A stretch of DNA of 49,238 nt, from positions 1-49,238 of the forward strand of contig DASSBN010000082.1 in assembly GCA_035698665.1 (NCBI GenBank), in the 5' to 3' direction. This DNA is from DATEOR01 sp035698665 (GTDB taxonomy: Bacteria; Actinomycetota; Thermoleophilia; Gaiellales; Gaiellaceae). A model generated the notes under the pieces. The model did no database searches, was not told the DNA's origin, and saw only the letters and a program-made list of their open reading frames with translations. The position numbers and the translations under genes are program-made. Every line of letters begins with the position of its first letter. Positions within the stretch are counted from its first letter, which is position 1. Positions 15,029 through 23,418 of the stretch are shown piece after piece.

Positions 15029-16606
15029 ATGGCCGACGCGGTCGTCGTCCAGCTGCCCGACCCGCCGGCGGAGGAGCGCCCCGTCCTCGTCGTCGACCTC
15101 GGCGGCCAGTACTCCCAGCTCATCGCTCGCCGCGTTCGCGAGTGCCGCGTCTACTCCGAGCTCGTCTCGCACCGGGCGCCCGCCGCCCAGCTCGCCGCTC
15201 GCCGCCCGCTCGCGCTCATCCTCTCCGGCGGCCCCTCCTCGGTCTACGCCGAGGGCGCTCCGTCCGTCGATCCGGCCCTCTTCGAGCTCGGTGTGCCGGT
15301 CCTCGGCATCTGCTACGGGATGCAGGTCATGGCGCAGGAGCTCGGCGGACGCGTCGAGCCCACAGGGATCAGCGAGTTCGGTCGCACCGAGATCCGCACC
15401 GAGGAGGGAGCGCTGTTCGCAGGCCTTCCGGCGGAGCAGGTCTCCTGGATGAGCCACCGCGACTCGGTGACCGCGCCCCCCGAAGGCGCCCGCGTCGTCG
15501 CGGGGTCGACCTCGACGCCCATCGCCGCTTTCGAGGACTCCGAGCGCGGGCTCTACGGCGTCCAGTTCCATCCCGAGGTCGTGCACACGCCGTACGGAAA
15601 CGACATCCTCAAGAACTTCCTCTACCGCGTCGCGGACGCGCCGCCGCTCTGGACGGCCGCGGCGGTGATCGAGGAGGAGACAGCTCGCATCCGGGAGCAG
15701 GTGGGGCGCGAGCGAGTGCTCTGCGCCCTCTCGGGCGGCGTCGACTCCGCGGTCGCCGCGCTCCTCGTCCACAAGGCCGTCGGTGACCAGCTCACGTGCG
15801 TCTTCGTCGACCACGGTCTGCTCAGGAAGGACGAGGCGGAGCAGGTCGTCGAGACGTTCGGCCGCCACTTCCACGTGCCGCTTGTCCACGTCGACGCAGC
15901 CGACAGATTCCTCGCGCGCCTGGAAGGCATCACCGAGCCCGAGGAGAAGCGCAAGCGGATCGGCGAGGAGTTCATCCGGGTCTTCGAAGACGAGGCGCGG
16001 AAGCTCGGCGACGTCCGCTGGCTCGTTCAGGGAACTCTGTACTCCGACGTGATCGAGTCGGGGGGCGGCCACGCCGGCGCGGCCGAGACGATCAAGTCCC
16101 ACCACAACGTCGGCGGGCTCCCCGAGGTGATGGACCTCGATCTCGTCGAGCCGCTCCGGATGCTCTTCAAGGACGAAGTCAGGCGGGTCGGCGAGGAGCT
16201 CGGCCTGCCGGAGGAGATGGTGTGGCGCCACCCGTTCCCCGGCCCCGGCCTCGCCATCCGGATCATCGGCGAGGTCACGGAGGAGCGGCTGCGCCTCCTG
16301 CGGGACGCCGACGCGATCCTGCTCGAGGAGGTTCGCCGGGCCGGGCTCTACCGTGAGCTCTGGCAGTGCTTCGCGGTGCTGCCTGCCATCCGTTCGGTCG
16401 GGGTCCAAGGCGACGGGCGCACCTACGCGTATCCGATCGTCATCCGCGCGGTCACGTCCGAGGACGCCATGACCGCCGACTGGGCGCGCCTGCCGTACGA
16501 CCTCTTGGAGACGATCTCGAGCCGCGTCATCAACGAGATCCCTGGCGTGAACCGCGTCGCCCTCGATGTCTCCTCGAAGCCGCCCGCCACCATCGAGTGG
16601 GAGTAG
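15029..16606 (+). CDS. guaA: GMP synthase (glutamine-hydrolysing)
   Basis: GuaA aminates XMP to GMP using glutamine and ATP. Residues 18-205 are the class I amidotransferase domain with the nucleophile in GICYGMQVMA and the His-Glu pair in QFHPEVVHT. The ATP pyrophosphatase domain follows with the P-loop LSGGVDSAVAALLVHKAV, and the C-terminal dimerisation domain ends KPPATIEWE, the invariant end of the family. Length 525 is standard. ATG 15029 lies 131 bp after guaB3, and the 86-bp element fills most of that gap. Confidence 0.97.
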   Translation: MADAVVVQLPDPPAEERPVLVVDLGGQYSQLIARRVRECRVYSELVSHRAPAAQLAARRPLALILSGGPSSVYAEGAPSVDPALFELGVPVLGICYGMQVMAQELGGRVEPTGISEFGRTEIRTEEGALFAGLPAEQVSWMSHRDSVTAPPEGARVVAGSTSTPIAAFEDSERGLYGVQFHPEVVHTPYGNDILKNFLYRVADAPPLWTAAAVIEEETARIREQVGRERVLCALSGGVDSAVAALLVHKAVGDQLTCVFVDHGLLRKDEAEQVVETFGRHFHVPLVHVDAADRFLARLEGITEPEEKRKRIGEEFIRVFEDEARKLGDVRWLVQGTLYSDVIESGGGHAGAAETIKSHHNVGGLPEVMDLDLVEPLRMLFKDEVRRVGEELGLPEEMVWRHPFPGPGLAIRIIGEVTEERLRLLRDADAILLEEVRRAGLYRELWQCFAVLPAIRSVGVQGDGRTYAYPIVIRAVTSEDAMTADWARLPYDLLETISSRVINEIPGVNRVALDVSSKPPATIEWE

Positions 16607-16617
16607 AGATCCGCCGC

Positions 16618-16623
16618 TAGGCT
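16618..16623 (+). promoter_or_regulatory. -10 element of the MFS gene (TAGGCT)
   Basis: TAGGCT, 7 nt, GTG 16631. Confidence 0.5.
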
Positions 16624-16630
16624 CGGGCTG

Positions 16631-17779
16631 GTGGCCAGGTACCGCTGGACGATCCTCGCGCTCGGCACGGGCGCGCAGACCGCCTACTCGGCGGTCTTTC
16701 TCGGCATTCCCGTGCTCGCGCCTGCCCTGCAGCGGGAGTACGACCTCGATCTGACCGAGGTCGGCCTCGCCATTGCCGCCGCCAACGCGGGATCGGTCTT
16801 CACACTGCTCGCCTGGGGGCTCCTGGCCGACCGCGTCGGCGAGCGCTTCGTGCTCGCGGCGGGCCTCGCAGGCTGTGGCGCTGGGCTGCTCGTGGCCGCG
16901 TTCGCCCCGTCGTTCGGCGTGCTCGTCCTCGCGCTCACCCTCGGCGGTGCGGCAGGCGCAAGCGTGAACGCGGCAAGTGGCCGCGCGGTGATGAGCTGGT
17001 TCCGGAAGGACGAACGGGGCTTCGCCCTCGGCATCCGGCAGACGGCTCTGCCGATCGGCGGCCTGCTCGCCGCTTTACTGCTCCCGCCGATCGAGGCCGC
17101 GGGCGGCGTGCGCGCCGGCCTGATCGCCCTCGCCGCAGGATGTCTCGCTGCCGCGATCGCGGGCGCGAGCGGCCTGCGCGAGGCGCCGCACGAGGAAGGC
17201 GAGCTCACCGATATCGGCCATCCCGTGCGCGACCCGCGCATGTGGCAGCTCTCGATCGGAAGCGCCCTCGTCCTCGCGGCGCAGATCAGCATCCTCAGCT
17301 TCCTCATCCTGTTCCTGCACGCGGAGCGAGGGCTGAGCACGGCGGAGGCGGCCGCCGTGTTCGCCGTCATCCAGGCCCTCGGCGCGGCCGCGCGCATCCT
17401 CACCGGGCGCTGGTCGGACCGGCTCAAAGCGCGCATCGCTCCTCTGCGCAAGCTCGCGCTCGGGCTGACCGTGACCCTCGCTGCGGCCGCGGCGCTCCTC
17501 TCGGCGCCTCTCGCCCTGCTGCTCCCCGTCTTCGTCGCGGCGGGAGCGCTGTCACTCAGCTGGAACGGTCTCTCCTTCACCGCGGCCGCCGAGCTCGCGG
17601 GGAGGAGGCGTGCAGGCGCGGCGCTTGGCTTCCAGCAGACGGCTCTGGCCATCACGAGCGCGGCCGCGCCGCCTGCCTTCGCCGCGGTCGTCGAGGCAGG
17701 GTCCTGGTCGCTGGCCTATGGCCTGGCCGCCGCGATGCCGGTCGCCGGCATCGCAGTCATGCGCCAGCTCTCGCTCTAG
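16631..17779 (+). CDS. MFS transporter
   Basis: A 382-residue major facilitator with twelve predicted membrane segments. The loop 2-3 signature appears as GLLADRVGERFVLAAGL and its second-half echo as LTGRWSDRLKAR. MSWFRKDERGFALGIRQTALPIGGLLAALLLPP matches the nitrate/cyanate-type and sugar-acid MFS groups that use a fixed GIRQ motif in helix 5. Substrate is not predictable. It stands alone behind its own -10 element. The stop shares a CTAG palindrome with the stop of the convergent ferritin-like gene. Confidence 0.9.
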   Translation: MARYRWTILALGTGAQTAYSAVFLGIPVLAPALQREYDLDLTEVGLAIAAANAGSVFTLLAWGLLADRVGERFVLAAGLAGCGAGLLVAAFAPSFGVLVLALTLGGAAGASVNAASGRAVMSWFRKDERGFALGIRQTALPIGGLLAALLLPPIEAAGGVRAGLIALAAGCLAAAIAGASGLREAPHEEGELTDIGHPVRDPRMWQLSIGSALVLAAQISILSFLILFLHAERGLSTAEAAAVFAVIQALGAAARILTGRWSDRLKARIAPLRKLALGLTVTLAAAAALLSAPLALLLPVFVAAGALSLSWNGLSFTAAAELAGRRRAGAALGFQQTALAITSAAAPPAFAAVVEAGSWSLAYGLAAAMPVAGIAVMRQLSL

Positions 17780-18090
17780 CCGAGCTCGTCCTCGGCGGCC
17801 TCGCCGTGCTCGACGATGTCGCCGTCCTTGAAGAGGACGTCCTGCAGCACCGTGCGCCACTTCTCGTTCTTGCGCGACAGGAACTCGAGGTTCATGGCGA
17901 AGTGCTTGAACTCCTCCTGCTGCGCGTTCTCCATGATCGCGCGCGCCTGAGGGTCCTTCTCGAGGGCGAGGCGCTGCTCGTACCAGTCGATCGCCTCGGC
18001 CTCTTCGATCAGGGAGATGCACATGCGCGCGAAGGTGCGCACCTCCTCGGGGAGCTCGTCGGCGGGTTCGTGGTATTGGTCGAAGGGCAT
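17776..18090 (-). CDS. Encapsulated-ferritin-like protein (EncFtn family)
   Basis: A 104-residue two-helix ferritin-like protein. The metal-site pattern of EncFtn is complete with a constant offset of two residues from Rhodospirillum rubrum EncFtn as I recall it: E29, E30 and E32, W36-Y37 in EEAEAIDWYEQRL, then E60-x-x-H63 in QQEEFKHFAMNLEFL. Such proteins form ferroxidase sites at a dimer interface and are usually packed in encapsulin shells as iron-store cargo. No encapsulin gene is in the window and the C-terminus (HGEAAEDELG) lacks the usual cargo-loading peptide. It is convergent with the MFS gene, with which it shares a CTAG stop. Confidence 0.85.
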   Translation of the reverse strand: MPFDQYHEPADELPEEVRTFARMCISLIEEAEAIDWYEQRLALEKDPQARAIMENAQQEEFKHFAMNLEFLSRKNEKWRTVLQDVLFKDGDIVEHGEAAEDELG

Positions 18091-18136
18091 GAACGGGTCT
18101 TGCCCACGAGACGCCCGACGACAAACTCCGACCCGC

Positions 18137-18142
18137 TAGCCT
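18137..18142 (+). promoter_or_regulatory. -10 element of the PAP2 gene (TAGCCT)
   Basis: TAGCCT, 7 nt, ATG 18150. Confidence 0.5.
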
Positions 18143-18149
18143 CTTCGAG

Positions 18150-19109
18150 ATGAACGCGACCGACGCGACCCGTTCCCGGCTCGTCTCGCCGACGACGATC
18201 AAGATTCTCCGGTGGGGCGGCCCCGTGCTATGGGCGGTCGCGCTCGTGATCGTGTGGGTGGAGGACGGGCTGCCGCTCTCGCGCGACCGTCTCGTGATGT
18301 GGATCCTGCTCGGACTGCTCGCCTTCTCGCTCACGAACGTCAAGGGCTGGGTGCGAAGCGTCGTCCTCGAGTGGATCCCGTTTCTCGCGATCCTCTGGGT
18401 CTATGACCTCCTGCGTGGGCAGGCGGACGGCCTGTTCTTCCAGGCGCATGTCCTGCCGCAGCTCCGCGCCGACGAGATTCTCGGCTTAGGGGTCGCGCCG
18501 ACCGTGCGACTGCAGCACTGGCTCTGGGACGGCCCGTTCACGATCCATTGGTACGACTACCTCGCCTGGCTCGTCTACGTCAGCTACTTCCTCGCCACGT
18601 ACGTCGTCGCCGCAGTCCTCTGGTTCATCGCGCGCGACCGCTTCCGCCGCTACGTCGTGATGGTCTCGACCGTGGCGATGATGGCCTTCGCGACCTATGC
18701 GCTCTTCCCCGCTGCGCCGCCGTGGATGGCGAGTGAGCTCGGCGAGCTCGAGCCGACCACGCGCTCGATCGGGATCATCTGGAGCCATATCCCGATCGGG
18801 AACTTCGACACCCTGTACGAGAAGGGCGCGGCCTACTCGAACCAGGTGGCCGCGGTGCCGTCGCTGCACGGCGGGTACACGTTGCTCGTCGCGCTGATCC
18901 TCTGGCCGCTCGTGCCCCGCTGGGGCCGCGTGCTGCTCGCGCTCTATCCGATCGCGATGACGTATGCCCTCGTCTACACCGCTGAGCACTACGTCGTCGA
19001 CATTTTCCTCGGCTGGCTCTACACGGTGATCGCGTTCTTCGCCGTGAACTGGCTCTTCGACCGGCTGGCCGAGCGGCGCGAGGAGCGCGAAGCGGCCGCG
19101 GCTACCTGA
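18150..19109 (+). CDS. PAP2-superfamily membrane phosphatase/transferase (PAP2_3 type)
   Basis: A 319-residue protein with about seven membrane segments. The PAP2_3 motifs are LFPAAPPW, VPSLHGGYTLL with the catalytic His, and TAEHYVVDIFLGW with the second His and Asp. Actinobacterial and plant relatives include inositolphosphotransferases and lipid phosphatases, so it may act on a phospholipid headgroup or a polyprenyl phosphate at the membrane. A shorter paralogue is at 36199. The last 8 bp overlap the convergent acylphosphatase gene. Confidence 0.85.
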   Translation: MNATDATRSRLVSPTTIKILRWGGPVLWAVALVIVWVEDGLPLSRDRLVMWILLGLLAFSLTNVKGWVRSVVLEWIPFLAILWVYDLLRGQADGLFFQAHVLPQLRADEILGLGVAPTVRLQHWLWDGPFTIHWYDYLAWLVYVSYFLATYVVAAVLWFIARDRFRRYVVMVSTVAMMAFATYALFPAAPPWMASELGELEPTTRSIGIIWSHIPIGNFDTLYEKGAAYSNQVAAVPSLHGGYTLLVALILWPLVPRWGRVLLALYPIAMTYALVYTAEHYVVDIFLGWLYTVIAFFAVNWLFDRLAERREEREAAAAT

Positions 19110-19365
19110 CCGAGAAGCCCGAGAGGCCCTCGGGCTCTTCGTCGCGTACGTCGACCGCTTCGACCTGAGCGTCAGGCGGTCCCGTCTCTGCGAAGGACAC
19201 GAGGCGTGCCACGGCATCGGGCTCTCCTTCGAACACCGCCTCGACGGTTCCCTCGGAGGTGTTGCGCGCCCAGCCGGAGACGCCGTTTCGCTCGGCGAGC
19301 CGGCGCAAGGAGTCCCGGAAGAAGACTCCCTGCACCCGGCCGTGGACGACGACCCTTCGCCTCAC
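19102..19365 (-). CDS. acyP: Acylphosphatase
   Basis: An 87-residue acylphosphatase that hydrolyses carboxyl-phosphate bonds such as in acetyl or carbamoyl phosphate. The signature is VVVHGRVQGVFFRDSLRRLA with the catalytic Arg, followed by GVSGWARNTSEGTVEAVFEG with the catalytic Asn. Longer reading-frame extensions upstream exist but the GTG at 19365 gives the family length and lies 7 nt from a TAGCCT -10 element. It is divergent from the uracil-DNA-glycosylase-like gene, with start codons only 18 bp apart. Confidence 0.95.
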   Translation of the reverse strand: MRRRVVVHGRVQGVFFRDSLRRLAERNGVSGWARNTSEGTVEAVFEGEPDAVARLVSFAETGPPDAQVEAVDVRDEEPEGLSGFSVR

Positions 19366-19370
19366 CGGCC

Positions 19371-19379
19371 GTAGGCTAC
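19371..19379. promoter_or_regulatory. Symmetric -10 region shared by acyP and the UDG-like gene
   Basis: GTAGGCTAC is palindromic except for its central base. Plus strand TAGGCT (19372-19377) lies 6 nt from GTG 19384; minus strand TAGCCT (19373-19378) lies 7 nt from GTG 19365. One element thus appears to serve both leaderless genes. Confidence 0.6.
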
Positions 19380-19383
19380 GCAG

Positions 19384-19929
19384 GTGTCCACGTGGAACGC
19401 GGCCGGCTTCGTCCGGCGCCTGGCGGAAGCGCGGATCGGCGCAACCTTCAACTTCTATGCGGCGGGCGTGGGCGCGGAGATGCGGCGCGCGCGCCTGACG
19501 GAGTACCTGGAGGCGCGCCGGGCGGCGCCGATTCTCCTCGTCGGGGAGGCCGCCGGCTACCGCGGGACGCGGATGAGCGGGCTCCCGTTCACCTCCGAGC
19601 GGCAGCTGACCGGGTCGGGCCCGGCCGAGGCCACCGCGACGATCGTCCAGCGCGTGCTCGCGGAGCTGGGCGTGGCTGACGACGTGCTCCTCTGGAACGT
19701 CGTCCCACTGCATCCGCACCGGCCTGGGGTGCCCGGCTCGAATCGGCCTCCGACGCGAGCCGAGACGGCCGCCGGGCTTCCGTTCGCCCGCGAGCTCGCA
19801 GCGGGAAGACGCGTGTTCGCCGTCGGCCGTCTGGCCGAGCGCGCCCTCGGGAGTCCCTCTGTCCGTCACCCCTCGCACGGAGGAGCGACGGCCTTCCGTG
19901 CCGGTTTAATGGGGCTCCTGGATGTCTGA
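19384..19929 (+). CDS. Uracil-DNA glycosylase superfamily protein
   Basis: A 181-residue protein with the fold landmarks of the UDG superfamily. Motif A is GEAAGYRGTRMSGLPFTSE (around residue 54), the middle strand gives LLWNVVPLHPHRPG, and motif B is the His-containing HPSHGGATAF near the end. It lacks the iron-sulphur cysteines of family 4/5 enzymes and the canonical DPYH/GQDPYH loop of UNG, so it belongs to a less studied branch. Removal of uracil or another damaged base is inferred. It has its own leaderless promoter and overlaps the next MFS gene by 8 bp. Confidence 0.75.
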   Translation: MSTWNAAGFVRRLAEARIGATFNFYAAGVGAEMRRARLTEYLEARRAAPILLVGEAAGYRGTRMSGLPFTSERQLTGSGPAEATATIVQRVLAELGVADDVLLWNVVPLHPHRPGVPGSNRPPTRAETAAGLPFARELAAGRRVFAVGRLAERALGSPSVRHPSHGGATAFRAGLMGLLDV

Positions 19930-21160
19930 GCCTCCCGTCCGCCGCAACACCATCCTGCTCTCGGCGTCTCTCGCCGCGAACTCGGCGATGCTGCAGCTCT
20001 CCGCGGCCGTCGCGACTCTGACGGTCGTCCTCGTCGTCGGCGTCCGGAGCCTCGTCGGGCTTGGCCCGGCGATCGTGCTCGGCACGGGCGCCTTGTCTGC
20101 GCTTCCCGCCGGGCGCGCCATGGACCGCTTCGGCCGCGTGCCGGTCCTCGTCACGGGCTTTGCGCTTGGAATCGCCGGCGGCATCCTCGCAGCCGTCGGC
20201 GCGGCCTTCGACCTCGCCGTGCCCGTCCTGGTCGGTCTCGTCTTCGTCGGCGCAGCGAGCGCTACGGCTCTCCTGGCGCGCGCCGCCGCAGGGGACATGT
20301 ATCCGCCGAGCCGCCGGGCACGTGGGATCTCCTTCGTCCTCTTCGGAGCGGTGTTCGGCGCGATTCTGGGGCCGACGGTCTTCAGCCCGCTGCTGGCGGG
20401 CAAGGACCTCGACGCCGACGCGCTCGTTCTCCCGTGGCTCGCTGCGTCCGCGTTCATGCTCCTCGGGCTCGTGCTCGTCGCTTCCGTGCGGCCCGATCCC
20501 AGCAAGATCGCGCGGATGCTGTCCGGCCCCGACCGTCCCGAGGAGCCGGCCGAGAAGCCGTCCGAGCTCGCGGTCATCCTCAGGCGCCCGGGCGTGCTTC
20601 CTTCCATGGTCGCGGCCATGGCGAGCTTCTCGGCGATGGTCGGGATCATGACCCTGACGGGCGTGGTCGTCGTCGATCGCGGACACCCTGCCGACGTGGT
20701 GTTTCCCATCATCGGCGCGCACGTGGTCGGGATGTACGCGCTCGTCATCGTCGTCGGCGACCTCATCGACCGGATTGGGCGTACGCGCGCCCTCGTTGGC
20801 GGGCTGGCGCTCATGGCCGCGTCGGCCATCAGCCTCATCTGGTTCACGAGCGTGGCGACGATCGCCCTCTCGCTCTTCGCGCTGGGCCTCGGGTGGAGCT
20901 TCTCCTTCGTGGCGGCGACCGCCCAGCTGGCCGACCGCACCATCCCCGCCGAGCGCGGCAAGCTCCTCGGTCTCAACGATCTCGCTTCAGGGCTGACGGG
21001 CGCCGCGCTCGTCCTCATCGGCGGGTTCGCTCTCGACGCTCTGGGAGTGGCGGCTCTCGCGCTCGGCGGCCTCGCGATCGCCCTCGCCCCAGCCGGGTGG
21101 ATCGTCCGCTACTCGCTCCGCGTGCGGGCCGCCGAGCTGGCGCCGTCCGCGCTCGACTGA
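19922..21160 (+). CDS. MFS transporter
   Basis: A 412-residue twelve-helix major facilitator with loop signatures AGRAMDRFGRVPVLVTGFALG and VGDLIDRIGRTRALVGGLAL. A cytosolic loop of about 40 residues near position 195-235 (SVRPDPSKIARML ... KPSELAVILRRPG) separates the halves. Helices in the second half resemble YajR/quinolone-type and tetracycline-type exporters, so drug or metabolite export is plausible. The ATG overlaps the UDG-like gene stop, suggesting co-transcription. Confidence 0.88.
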   Translation: MSEPPVRRNTILLSASLAANSAMLQLSAAVATLTVVLVVGVRSLVGLGPAIVLGTGALSALPAGRAMDRFGRVPVLVTGFALGIAGGILAAVGAAFDLAVPVLVGLVFVGAASATALLARAAAGDMYPPSRRARGISFVLFGAVFGAILGPTVFSPLLAGKDLDADALVLPWLAASAFMLLGLVLVASVRPDPSKIARMLSGPDRPEEPAEKPSELAVILRRPGVLPSMVAAMASFSAMVGIMTLTGVVVVDRGHPADVVFPIIGAHVVGMYALVIVVGDLIDRIGRTRALVGGLALMAASAISLIWFTSVATIALSLFALGLGWSFSFVAATAQLADRTIPAERGKLLGLNDLASGLTGAALVLIGGFALDALGVAALALGGLAIALAPAGWIVRYSLRVRAAELAPSALD

Positions 21161-21167
21161 CGGCTGG

Positions 21168-21173
21168 TACAAT
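21168..21173 (+). promoter_or_regulatory. -10 element of rplM-rpsI (TACAAT)
   Basis: TACAAT is the best -10 match in the window. Transcription should begin around 21180, exactly at the start of the hairpin at 21181. ATG of rplM is 40 nt downstream. Confidence 0.6.
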
Positions 21174-21180
21174 CGGCCCT

Positions 21181-21207
21181 CGGCGGACGCCCGGTCCGCC
21201 GATTTTC
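21181..21207 (+). promoter_or_regulatory. Terminator-like hairpin in the rplM leader
   Basis: CGGCGGAC and GTCCGCCG form a perfect 8-bp stem with the loop GCCCG, followed at once by ATTTTC. It lies between the -10 element and the rplM ATG. It could be an attenuator or an r-protein feedback site; otherwise a terminator for the upstream MFS gene. Confidence 0.55.
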
Positions 21208-21213
21208 TGTGTG

Positions 21214-21645
21214 ATGAAGACCTACAGCGCCAAAGCGAGCGAGATCGAGCGGCAGTGGTACGTCGTCGATGCGGAGGGCCAGACCCTCGGCCGGCTGGCG
21301 ACCCGGATCGCGGACACCCTGCGCGGCAAGCGCAAGGCCGAGTTCACGCCGCACGTCGACACAGGCGACTTCGTCATCGTCGTGAACGCGGAGAAGATCG
21401 GAGTCACGGGGAACAAGCGTGAGTCCAAGCTGTACTACCGCCACTCGGGCTATCCCGGTGGGCTTCGAAGCCGCACGTTGGGCGAGCAGCTCGACCGGCG
21501 CCCGACCGAGGTCATCCGCGCCGCGGTGAAGGGAATGCTTCCCCGTAACCGCCTCGCGCGCCAGCAGCTGACCAAACTCAAGGTGTACGCCGGCCCCGAG
21601 CATCCGCACGGCGCCCAGGACCCGCAACCCCTGCCCGAGTCGTGA
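21214..21645 (+). CDS. rplM: 50S ribosomal protein L13
   Basis: A 143-residue L13 with family landmarks RQWYVVDAEGQTLGRLAT, FTPHVDTGDFVIVVNAEKI, and KGMLPRNRLARQQLTKLKVY. L13 binds 23S rRNA early in 50S assembly. The ATG start gives the normal N-terminus. It is co-transcribed with rpsI through a GTGA overlap, the standard L13-S9 pair. Confidence 0.98.
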   Translation: MKTYSAKASEIERQWYVVDAEGQTLGRLATRIADTLRGKRKAEFTPHVDTGDFVIVVNAEKIGVTGNKRESKLYYRHSGYPGGLRSRTLGEQLDRRPTEVIRAAVKGMLPRNRLARQQLTKLKVYAGPEHPHGAQDPQPLPES

Positions 21646-22037
21646 GCCAGATCGCGCAATACCAGGGCACGGGAAAACGGAAGACCTCCGTCGCGCGCGT
21701 GATCCTCCGGCCGGGCGACGGCTCGACCTGGATCAACGGGCGCACGATCGAGGAGTACTTCCCGCGCCAGGTGCTGCAGGCGCTCGCGACGGCGCCGCTC
21801 CGCGTCGCCGGGGTGGAGGGCAAGTTCGACCTCCGCGCGCGGCTGCACGGCGGTGGGCCGACCGGTCAGGCCGGCGCGCTGCGCCACGGCATTGCCAGAG
21901 CGCTCGTCGAGGCCGATCCCGAGCTTCGCACCGTGCTCAAGCGCGAGGGCTTTCTCACGCGCGACGCTCGCGTGGTCGAGCGCAAGAAGGCCGGCCTGCA
22001 CAAGGCGCGCAAGGCGCCGCAGTTCTCGAAGCGCTAG
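21642..22037 (+). CDS. rpsI: 30S ribosomal protein S9
   Basis: A 131-residue S9 with the N-terminal YQGTGKRKTSVARV and the central GGGPTGQAGALRHGIARAL motifs. The C-terminal FSKR tail is the conserved arm that reaches the anticodon stem of P-site tRNA. The GTG start overlaps the rplM stop; only 3 bp separate it from glmM. Confidence 0.98.
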   Translation: MSQIAQYQGTGKRKTSVARVILRPGDGSTWINGRTIEEYFPRQVLQALATAPLRVAGVEGKFDLRARLHGGGPTGQAGALRHGIARALVEADPELRTVLKREGFLTRDARVVERKKAGLHKARKAPQFSKR

Positions 22038-22040
22038 GCC

Positions 22041-23306
22041 TTGCCGCGCCGATACTTCGGGACCGACGGGGTCCGGGGGGTGGTCGGTGACGAGCTGACC
22101 GCCGGGCTCGTCGAACGTCTCGGGTCCGCGTACGGGCGTTGGAGCGACGGAGAGTCGGTCCTGGTCGGACGCGATACGCGCGGATCCGGGCTTGCCTTGG
22201 AGGACGCCCTCGTGGCGGGCCTTGCCGGGGCGGGGTCGCGGGCCGTTCGCGGTGGGATTCTCCCGACGCCGGCCGTCGCGCTTCTCTCCGACGAGTCGGG
22301 CGCCGTCATCTCGGCGTCCCACAACCCGCCCGAGTACAACGGCGTGAAGTTCTTTCGCGGCGGCTGGAAGCTCGAGGACCACGAGGAGGAGGCGATCGAA
22401 GGCCTCCTTGACGACGTCGGCGACACGGGGCGCCAGGCGGCGGCCGGAGCCAAACACGACGGCGAGTTCGCGGCTCGCTACGTCGAGCTCGTCTGCGAGC
22501 GCTTCGGTGCGCCGTTGCGGGGCCTCCGGGTTGCCGTCGACTGCGCCAACGGGGCGATGTTCGAGGTGGGGCCGGAAGCCTTCGAGCGTCTCGGTGCACA
22601 TGTTGTCATCATAGGAAACAGCCCGGACGGCACGAACATCAACGTCGGCTGCGGCGCGACCGACATGCGGCTCCTCTCGAAAACGGTGCGCGACGGCGAG
22701 TTCGACCTCGGTGTCGCGTTCGACGGAGACGGCGACCGCATGCTGGCCGTGGACGCAGCCGGCGAGGAGCTCGACGGGGACGAGATCCTCGCCGTTGTCG
22801 CTCTCCACCTCGGCGTCGACACCGTCGCGGTCACGGAGATGACGAATCTCGGCTTCCACCGGCTCATGGGGGAGAACGGCGTCCGCGTCCTGACGACACC
22901 CGTCGGGGATCGCTACGTCCTCGAGGCGCTTCGCCGGGAAGGCGGCCGGCTGGGAGGCGAGCAGTCCGGGCACATCATGTATCTGGAAGGGCACACGACC
23001 GGAGACGGGCTCGTGGGAGCGCTGCTCCTCTGCCGCGCGCTTCGCGAGACCGGCGAGACGCTCCGTGGCCTGGCCGGGCGGATGGCCAAGCTTCCGCAGG
23101 CGAAGGCAAACGTCTCCGTTCGCACGAACGAGATTCCCCGGGGATTGCGGGACGAGATCGACGGCCTGGCCGCCGGAGGTCGTGTGGTTGTCCGCCCCTC
23201 GGGAACCGAGCCGGTTGTACGCGTCCTTGTCGAGGCGGAAACGGAAGAGGCCGCCCAGAGCCTCTGTGGTAGGATCGCGGCTCTCGTCTCCCGAGAGCTC
23301 GGCTGA
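22041..23306 (+). CDS. glmM: Phosphoglucosamine mutase
   Basis: GlmM converts glucosamine 6-phosphate to glucosamine 1-phosphate on the way to UDP-GlcNAc. Domain order is normal: RRYFGTDGVRG at the start, the phosphoserine loop AVISASHNPPEYNG, the metal loop FDGDGDRML, the sugar loop GGEQSGHI, and RPSGTEPVVRVLVEAE. At 421 residues it is about 20 shorter than most homologues. The start is TTG at 22041; the Arg-Arg-Tyr-Phe-Gly alignment leaves no room for an alternative. It follows rpsI by 3 bp and precedes glmS. Confidence 0.96.
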   Translation: MPRRYFGTDGVRGVVGDELTAGLVERLGSAYGRWSDGESVLVGRDTRGSGLALEDALVAGLAGAGSRAVRGGILPTPAVALLSDESGAVISASHNPPEYNGVKFFRGGWKLEDHEEEAIEGLLDDVGDTGRQAAAGAKHDGEFAARYVELVCERFGAPLRGLRVAVDCANGAMFEVGPEAFERLGAHVVIIGNSPDGTNINVGCGATDMRLLSKTVRDGEFDLGVAFDGDGDRMLAVDAAGEELDGDEILAVVALHLGVDTVAVTEMTNLGFHRLMGENGVRVLTTPVGDRYVLEALRREGGRLGGEQSGHIMYLEGHTTGDGLVGALLLCRALRETGETLRGLAGRMAKLPQAKANVSVRTNEIPRGLRDEIDGLAAGGRVVVRPSGTEPVVRVLVEAETEEAAQSLCGRIAALVSRELG

Positions 23307-23418
23307 AGCCGGGCCTTTTCGTTTTCAGACGGGTTTTTCTGGAAACACGGACGCCGACAGGCATTCGGAAGAGGCCGGCGGAGGACGAGACGGCCGACCG
23401 GAGAAAAGGGGGTTCCAG

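Noticed and set aside
23307..23418. glmS ribozyme in the glmS leader
   Set aside because: The leader is only about 110 nt and none of the ribozyme core is recognisable. The family is known mainly from Firmicutes.
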